NCBI GenBank assembly: GCA_021234155.1
Contig: JAJEKV010000035.1
Location: 2,976,001 to 3,040,000 of the forward strand
Direction: 5' to 3'
From: Isoetes taiwanensis
Taxonomy: Eukaryota; Streptophyta; Lycopodiopsida; Isoetales; Isoetaceae
Length of the DNA: 64,000 bases
Shown here: in pieces, positions 58,088 through 64,000 of the stretch
Position numbering within the stretch: position 1 is the stretch's first letter
Layout of the letters: the number at the start of each line of letters is the position of its first letter
Made by a program: the position numbers and the translations under genes
The notes under the pieces: generated by a model
What the model saw: only the letters and a program-made list of their open reading frames with translations
The model's database searches: none
What the model was told of the DNA's origin: nothing

Positions 58088-58275
58088 CATATTCGACACC
58101 GTGGCCACGGTGCGAAATCGCCTCAGTTACAAATTATTGAAGGGCCTATTTCGCACCGTGGCTACAGTGCGAAATACGTGTATCCAGTTTAGTTACAGGC
58201 CCATCTTTCGCACCGTAGCCACGGTGCGAAATTGACTCAGTTACAAATGATTGAAGGGCCTATTTCGCCACCACC
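58088..58275. repeat. Hairpin array 4, the best-preserved, exact 57-bp period
   Basis: Units lie at 58092-58117, 58149-58174, 58206-58231 and (truncated) 58263. Each is 26 nt with near-perfect arms TTTCGCACCGT and ACGGTGCGAAA and centre GGCC, GGCT or AGCC. Spacers share CTCAGTTACAAATTATTGAA and GGGCCTA. Period is 57 bp throughout. It lies downstream of gene G. Confidence 0.95.
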
Positions 58276-58489
58276 AAAGGGTATAATACTTCAGCATTAT
58301 TGGTATTATTCTTCAACTTTCTTGGTATTATACTTCAACAGTATTAGTATTATACTTCAACATTATTGGATTCGTAGCTATAAATTCTTTCACCTTGTTT
58401 TCACTTCTCACCTTTGGTCCATGTTTTCACCTTGCTTTCACTTTTCGTGTTCTCACCTTGCTTTCACTTCTCACCTTGTGTTCCGTGTT

Positions 58490-58800
58490 CTTTGCTAATT
58501 GATCTTGATCCTTGCTTCTTGCTCCTTCATCTTCGTGCTACTTCATGCTACTTGGTCTTGTTCCTTGCTCTTGATCTTGCTACTCGATCTTGTTCCTTGC
58601 TTCCTTGCTCCATGATCTTCCTTGTTCCTTGATCTTCTTGCTCCTTGATCTTCTTGTTCCTTGCTTCTTGCTACTTGATCTTGATCCTTGTTCCTTGCTA
58701 CTTTATCTTCCTGCTCCTTGCTACTTGGTCTTCTTCCTTGCTTCTTGCTCCTTGTTCCTTGCTCTGCTCCTTGTTCCTTGCTCCGTCGGTGATCCTTGCT
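58490..58800 (+). repeat. Pyrimidine-rich CTTGCTCCTTGATCTT repeat leader of gene H
   Basis: About 300 bp of degenerate CTTGCTCCTTGATCTTGTTC-type repeats end at TTTGCAAATG, the same junction as at the start of gene G. It may be a promoter or leader tract. Open frames on either strand are compositional. Confidence 0.7.
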
Positions 58801-58811
58801 TGCTTTTGCAA

Positions 58812-59316
58812 ATGATTGGACCCAATCCTCCCGGGCTCTGATGAGAAGGCCTCGCAAGCATGCCCCGGACATTCTGTGTGGCCTGAAACTGATGAGCTAT
58901 TTGACCATTTCTTGGAGTGGAGGTTGCACCACAGTCCCACCAAGGAGCTTGCAATAGAGTTGATCAACTTCATTCTGGAGCGATTTGATTGTGGTTATGA
59001 GCCACTAATGGAAATTAATCCATCTGAATGTTATAGGAGACTTGCAATGAGGGGAATTCTTGAACCCCCTCCTTATCTGGACGAGATGCTACAGTAGTTG
59101 AGGCCTCTTCTTCGTGCTGGTTATTTAGCACACTCTCTGGATCAATACATATCAGAGTTCATTCATGAAATTTGTAAGGGACAGATGTATGGCCTTATTA
59201 GGACGTACTACAACGAGTACAACAACTTTGTGGAGTTGGGTCCGCTCTTCTTCCGTGAGTATCATCATGTGGAATTACTTTTTCTAATGACTAGGTACCC
59301 CATATGCATGGAATAA
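58812..59316 (+). pseudogene. Gene H, broken paralogue of gene G
   Basis: From about 58816 one frame reads DELFDHFLEWRLHHSPTKEL, AIELINFILERFD and RRLAMRGILEPPPYLDEMLQ. It meets TAG at 59095 and continues in frame with LRPLLRAGYLAHSLDQYISE to a stop at 59314. Aligned with gene G, the TAG stands at a Gln (EQLKDML versus Q-stop-LRPLL), so CAG>TAG explains it. The ATG at 58812, matched to that of gene G, is out of frame with the rest, so a frameshift near the start has also occurred. Otherwise well preserved. No array is seen 3' of it before the LINE begins. Confidence 0.6.
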
Positions 59317-59319
59317 AAT

Positions 59320-60158
59320 AACGGCTAAGGTTAGCCAAATGGCTATTTTGTAGCAGTTTTGCCAAGAAAAACGGCTAAAGTAAATGGAAAAAATGCCCAA
59401 AAAAAAGAAAATTTTAGCCCAATTTTTTTGCCGCCCAAGTGAGTTTTTAGGTTGAATAACCAAACTTTTACCTCGAGACATATCCCTTAGGACATCGATT
59501 AGCTAAACCTAAGATAGAGTGGGCTTGGAAAAATGGATAGATTAGCCCGAAATTCAACACCAATGTATGTACTATCTTTAAGAAATTTCAAATAGGGTTT
59601 ATATTTTTCTTTTTTTTTTCCACTTTATTTCTTGTTCCAAGTACGAAGTTGAAGCATTAGAGGAAAGGAATGAGAATGAGAATGATTTTTTATCGTGGTC
59701 CCTTTTTTTTAGGTTTTTGAACATGTTCATGTATGTTTATGACTTGATTTAGTATGTTGGCACTTGGATGGCGGTGGGCGCAATTTTTTTCCCCGAAGGG
59801 TGCACATGGTGCGCCATGGTAAGGGTATTCGCACGGAACAAGGGGCTCGGCATTCATGTGGATGGCTTCAAGGAGAACCAAATGAACTATGGAATTCATC
59901 TGGTTATGTGCCAGCTTCTTCCCAGATCATTTGTTTACCTACATTTTTTCGCATAATCTCGAAGAGCCTGTCCTTGCAGAGGAATCTTGGTTAGGAGAAT
60001 TTGTGGGGGATAGAAATGCTACTGCCACTAGTGTTTTTTGGGTTTTTTGTGATTGGCAAAATGAAAAAATCTCAGTCAGAATTTATTCATAAAAAAACAA
60101 AAAGCTGAACACGCAATTGTTGGTTAAAAGTAGTTGTAGTTTGGTTAGTTTGCATGCA
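59320..60158 (+). other. 5' flank/leader of the LINE with a broken short ORF
   Basis: 59768-59956 reads MAVGAIFFPEGCTWCAMVRV and GLGIHVDGFKENQMNYGIHL. It seems to continue after a frameshift as LEEPVLAEESWLGEFVGDRN to 60092. No family was recognised. It may be part of the LINE 5' region. The rest is AT-rich. Confidence 0.3.
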
Positions 60159-61909
60159 ATGGAAAACAAAAAAAATATTTCGGACAATGGGATGGTATGT
60201 CAGGTTTCAGATTCTGAACAGAATGATCTAACAATGATTGCCAAAAGGATGTCTGTCATGTCAGACATTGAAAAGAAGAAATTGGCACAAATATTAATGG
60301 ATTTGGGCTCTGTTAAAAGTCAGAATTTAGCGGGCAGTCATTATGGTGCTAAAGAATTGGGAAAGGAAAAGGAAGTCGAAGGAATTCGACCTTCCGTAAC
60401 CTTCGGAGATTTCTTTACCTATCTAACGGAACCAGAATTGGAGTCGGAGAAGACGAACGGAAACATGGTAGCGACGAGGCAACAGTTGGGGATGGGAGCG
60501 GTCCAAAGGCAGCAGAATATTGTGAAGCCAATTCTGGAACATTTGAACCATTTGCAAGAGGAAGAAGCTGGAATTGTAGAGCAAAAGACTAAGCATGTTT
60601 TCCACGGTAAAATCCTGAAAAACCCATTTGTGGAAGCTAGACTAAAACAAATGGCCAATCGAGCAGTAATCGGCTGTGTAAGGCATGAGGGAGTGAAAAT
60701 CCCAATGATAAGAGCCGAACTCGAAAAGCTAGTTGACAGCATTTCAATTTCCAAAATCTACTGGCTTGATTTTCCTTTTTTTATTGTGGAATGTGGAAAC
60801 GAAATTTCTGTCAAAATGCTGCTCAAACAGGGCACGATTACGAAGGCAAACACTCAAATTTTCTTCCAAAAATGGTATCCGGCCTTTGATCCTCGAGATA
60901 TTAAGCAGCTTTTCCATCCTGCATGCACTTCGGTTCAAGGCCTTAGCCCAATTTACTGGAGTGAGGAGATTCTAAAAAGCTTGTTTCAGGAATTAGGTGA
61001 CTTCATTGGTATGGAAACAATGCCGGATCAGCCCCCAAGGGTCTGGGTCCAATTGGATCTTCTCAAACCAATTCCTGAAAGAATTGACTATTGTGATTAT
61101 TTTGGGTTGAAGAAATGCCTCCCCCTGCAGTGGCGGGGAATCCCCACCCCCTGCAGTGCATGTGGTATCAGATTGCACGGAGGTGGTGTTTGCAAAGGTT
61201 TTGTAGAGAGGAAAATAAATGTTGAGCCCTCTAATCAGTGGGTCACTCCTTATAAAAAGCCTTCTTCGGCCCTTAAGAAACAAAATGTAAATGGTAGTGT
61301 GAAAAGGAAGGCTCGCAAACAGAGAATTAGGGAGGAGCGGGAAAAGGCAGAGCAGACATTGTTGGCCCAAAAAAAAGGGAAAATGACTTGGATCAGAAAA
61401 TCTGGTGAAGGGAGTGTCAAGGTTCTGAACAAAGGAATTACAATTAGGGAACCTTCATCACAGAAAAGCTCTCCTAATTCCTCAAATTCTCCTAATTCCC
61501 CCTTTACTCGGGAAAAAGGGGAATGTTCCCACAGAATGTCTGAATTCCCTGTTCAGAATCTTTTCTCAGGTCGGGTTGAGCCTCAGATGCAAGGAACTGG
61601 TGAGCTTTTTAAGCAACAGCCAGTACCTTAAGCCAAGAGGAAAATGAGGATTCTGGTGAGCTTCTCAAGCAACAGCCTGGATCCCCTGGACCTTCTAGCA
61701 TTATTATGGATGAACATCATGACATAAAGATGATTGAGAGTGACTCCAATGAAGAAATTCTTCCTACTAATGACCTTGTCATGTCAACTCCTTTACAACC
61801 TGGTGTTGAAGAGTTTTTTACTCCACAGACAACCAGGAAAAGGAACAAAAAAATGGTCCTCTTTAACTTAGATGGGCCTGCTTCTAATACTAGAAACAAA
61901 TCTTTATGA
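60159..61909 (+). pseudogene. L1-like LINE ORF1 (DUF4283-like, CCHC knuckle), one frameshift
   Basis: ATG 60159 opens about 490 codons to TAA 61629. It includes a DUF4283-type RNA-binding region (RLKQMANRAVIGCVRHEGVK to FFIVECGNEISVKMLLKQGT, KWYPAFDP) and a zinc knuckle CSACGIRLHGGGVC (C-x2-C-x4-H-x4-C). A basic tail follows. A frameshift near 61620 moves the continuation (QEENEDSGELLKQQPGSPGP) to another frame that runs to TGA 61907-61909. GELFKQQP/GELLKQQP is a short duplicated motif. ORF1 products coat LINE RNA in the RNP. The stop overlaps the ORF2 start. Confidence 0.9.
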
Positions 61910-64000
61910 AGATTGTGTGCTGGAATCTAAGAGGAATCAAGGGTCCTTTAAAAAGAAAAAGGGCTCTCATAGCAATTCAGGAAATGAAGGCAGATCTCAT
62001 TTTACTACAGGAACACAGACTCCCCCCTTTTGAATCTTCAAAATTGGGTGATTGTATATGCCCAGGCAGTGGCTCTACATGGGCTGCAGCCAATGGCACC
62101 AAGGGTGGAATTTGTACAATCTGGAAAGGATTTTCTTCTTCTGGTTCATATGTGTCCCCTTTGGGTAGATGGTCTGTTAGCTTTCTCAATATCAAAGGTC
62201 ATTTATTTGGAATAATAAATGTCTATGCTTCCACAGAACCTCATGAAAGAGAAATGCAATGGAGGGAAATGAATTTCTGGATAGATCAACAAAGCCATGT
62301 TCATAATTGGCTGCTAGCAGGAGATTTTAATAATACTCCCCTGTGGGATCAAAAGCTTGGAAAAAAGATCAATATGACCAAGAATGAGAGAAGTGAATGG
62401 GATAAATTGGTTGGCAAATTTGTCTACCATCCCCCCTCCTCATCAGCCACATATTCTTGGAGTAATAAGAGAAAGGGTCCAGAAAGAACATTTTGTTTGT
62501 TAGATAGATTTTACACTCTCTCAGTTGACCTGGATTTGTGGGATCAGATTGTCATTAAGTCAGACTGTAGTAATTCTATTTCTGACCATTTTCCTCAAGT
62601 TATGGAGACTCTTGCCCTTTCTTCCCGAGCTACACAGGTAAGTACTCCCTTCAAATTCAATGTTCAATTGCTGCAGGTTCAGCAATTTTGCTCACAACTG
62701 AGGGAGTATTATATATCTCTCCCCAAGATTGGAAATAGCAGATCTATGATTGGGTTTGTGCAGAAATTAAAAACCTTGAAACATTGGATTAAAAAATGGG
62801 GGAAAGATTGGGCAGAAAAGAAGAGGAAACAAAAGAATGAAATTTATATTGAAATGAAAAAGGTAAGATAATCTCTGTTTTTGGATAAAGATAATCAGAC
62901 CTTGCAGGATCTAGAAAGTCAACTGGAGATCAAAGTCAAACATGTGGAGGAAATGGAAGCTCAGTCTTTGGCAATCAGAAGTAAGTGTCAGTATATCAAT
63001 TGTATGGATAAGAGTAGTTCCTCCTTCTTTTTCAGGGCTTCTAAGAGTCGGATCATCAATAATGGCATCATCTCAGTTCAAGATGATCAAGGGGAAACTA
63101 TCCAAGGGCAACTTGAAATTCAAAGATTTTTTGCTCATAGATATCAGGAACTATTTGATAAGCAGCCAACATCTCAAACAGATATTGAGCAATTCTTTAG
63201 CATGGTTGACTTGGATTCTGACTCCTCAATTGTTAATAATGAAGCCCTTATGGCTATTCCACAGAAGGAGGAGATTCTCCGTATCTTGAATTCGATGGCT
63301 TCCTCGAAAAGTCCGGCCTCGATGGCTTTTCCCCGTAATTCTTTAGAGAATTTTGGGATATAATGCAGGATGATTTTACAACTTTTGTGCAAGGAGCCTG
63401 GGTGGCAGATAGTTTACATCCTGCAATCAATGCTGGTCTAATTGCACTGGTCCCAAAGGTGGACCAACCTATGTCCTTTTCTGATTGGAGGCCAATCTCT
63501 TTGACCAACACCATTTATAAAGTTCTTGCAAAAATTCTAGCAAACAGGGTTAAGCCTACCCTGGAAAGCCTCATTAGTCCCCTACAGACTGCTTTCCTCC
63601 CTGGAAGAAGTATCCTTGGCAACTTCATTGGAGCTTATGAAGGATTACATTGGAGTAATCTAACCAAGCAGAATTGCATGCTCCCTGAAACCGGATTTTA
63701 AAAGGGCATTTGATACTATTAATTGAACAGTGATCAATGGGTCCTTGCCTTCAACAAGGAGGAGATCTGCAGATCTTGATTAATGGCTGCCCCTCCTCTT
63801 TTTTCCCCTGCAAAAGAGGAGTGAGGCAAGGGTGTCCTTTGGCTCCTTACCTCTTTTTAATAGTTGCTGAGATGGTGACCAAGGTTACTCTCAAACTTCA
63901 ACAGAATGGACAAATCAAAGGCCTCCAGATGCCAAATGAAGGTATGCCTCTTTCTTTGATGCAATATGCTGATGATACTTTCATTTTTCTGGAGGATGAT
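61906..64000 (+). pseudogene. L1-like LINE ORF2, endonuclease and reverse transcriptase, truncated by window
   Basis: ATG 61906 overlaps the ORF1 stop (ATGA). The APE-type endonuclease shows WNLRGI, LQEHR, GDFNNTP and SDHFP (residues about 5-225). A TAA at 62869 interrupts, and the same frame resumes to 63363. After a frameshift near 63300 the RT follows in another frame: DWRPISLTNTIYKVLAKILA, QTAFLPGRSI, then DFKRAFDTIN with TGA at 63724 for Trp, RQGCPLAPYLF and the catalytic YADD at about 63968. The window ends inside RT. The family nicks DNA and primes reverse transcription at the nick. With three breaks this copy is inactive. Confidence 0.95.

Noticed and set aside
58543-58973. Gln/Lys/Glu-rich minus-strand ORFs (EQGARSKEQ-like)
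   Set aside because: Artefacts of the CTTGCTCCTTGATC leader repeat read backwards.

Overview
The window is nuclear DNA of a land plant. It is AT-rich, has GT-AG introns of 65-269 bp, carries a complete chloroplast-targeted SRP54 gene and a plant F-box/kelch gene, and is full of plant-type Ty3/gypsy and L1-like elements. Nothing fixes the species. Gene style together with what look like endogenised large-DNA-virus genes would fit a seed-free plant (bryophyte, lycophyte or fern), but that is inference.

Layout. 1-29.3 kb: mostly intergenic decay. It holds unconnected fragments of real plant genes: ABCB transporter (6.7-7.07 kb, -), a short RBOH-like piece (12.0 kb, -), GAPN/ALDH11 (23.6-24.5 kb, -), poly(A)-binding protein (26.6-27.07 kb, +) and a bestrophin-like channel exon (28.1-28.4 kb, -). 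It also holds many local duplications, fold-back repeats, and a tandem array of TCGAC/GTCGA hairpins at 18.18-18.68 kb with relatives at 20.9-21.03 kb. 29.39-32.88 kb (+): intact 15-exon cpSRP54, convergent with an intronless F-box gene (34.55-33.23 kb, -) that has one frameshift. 34.56-42.07 kb: four copies of a repeated segment carrying a conserved micro-ORF, with a DNA-transposon remnant at about 38.43-39.45 kb. 42.35-49.6 kb: a plus-strand Ty3/gypsy RT fragment interrupted by a minus-strand chromovirus (LTR, integrase with chromodomain, RNase H, RT, protease, gag).

49.66-59.32 kb is the unusual part. A set of unrecognised ORFs, mostly plus strand, alternates with four homologous tandem arrays of about 57-bp units. 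Each unit centres on a hairpin (arms TTTCGCACCGT / ACGGTGCGAAA), and each array lies about 70-230 bp downstream of an ORF. One ORF ends in a clear but divergent histone H3 fold with an enlarged loop 1; a neighbour is weakly H2A-like. A downstream paralogous pair shares a pyrimidine-rich leader. The best reading is a decaying piece of an endogenised large DNA virus (or a comparable selfish element) with hairpin arrays as 3'-end signals. A plant satellite/CENH3-like origin is the alternative.

59.3-64 kb: 5' part of an L1-like LINE, truncated by the window end. ORF1 and ORF2 overlap by ATGA.

Across the window many inactivating stops are CAG>TAG or TGG>TGA changes, as expected from deamination of methylated cytosine in silenced DNA.
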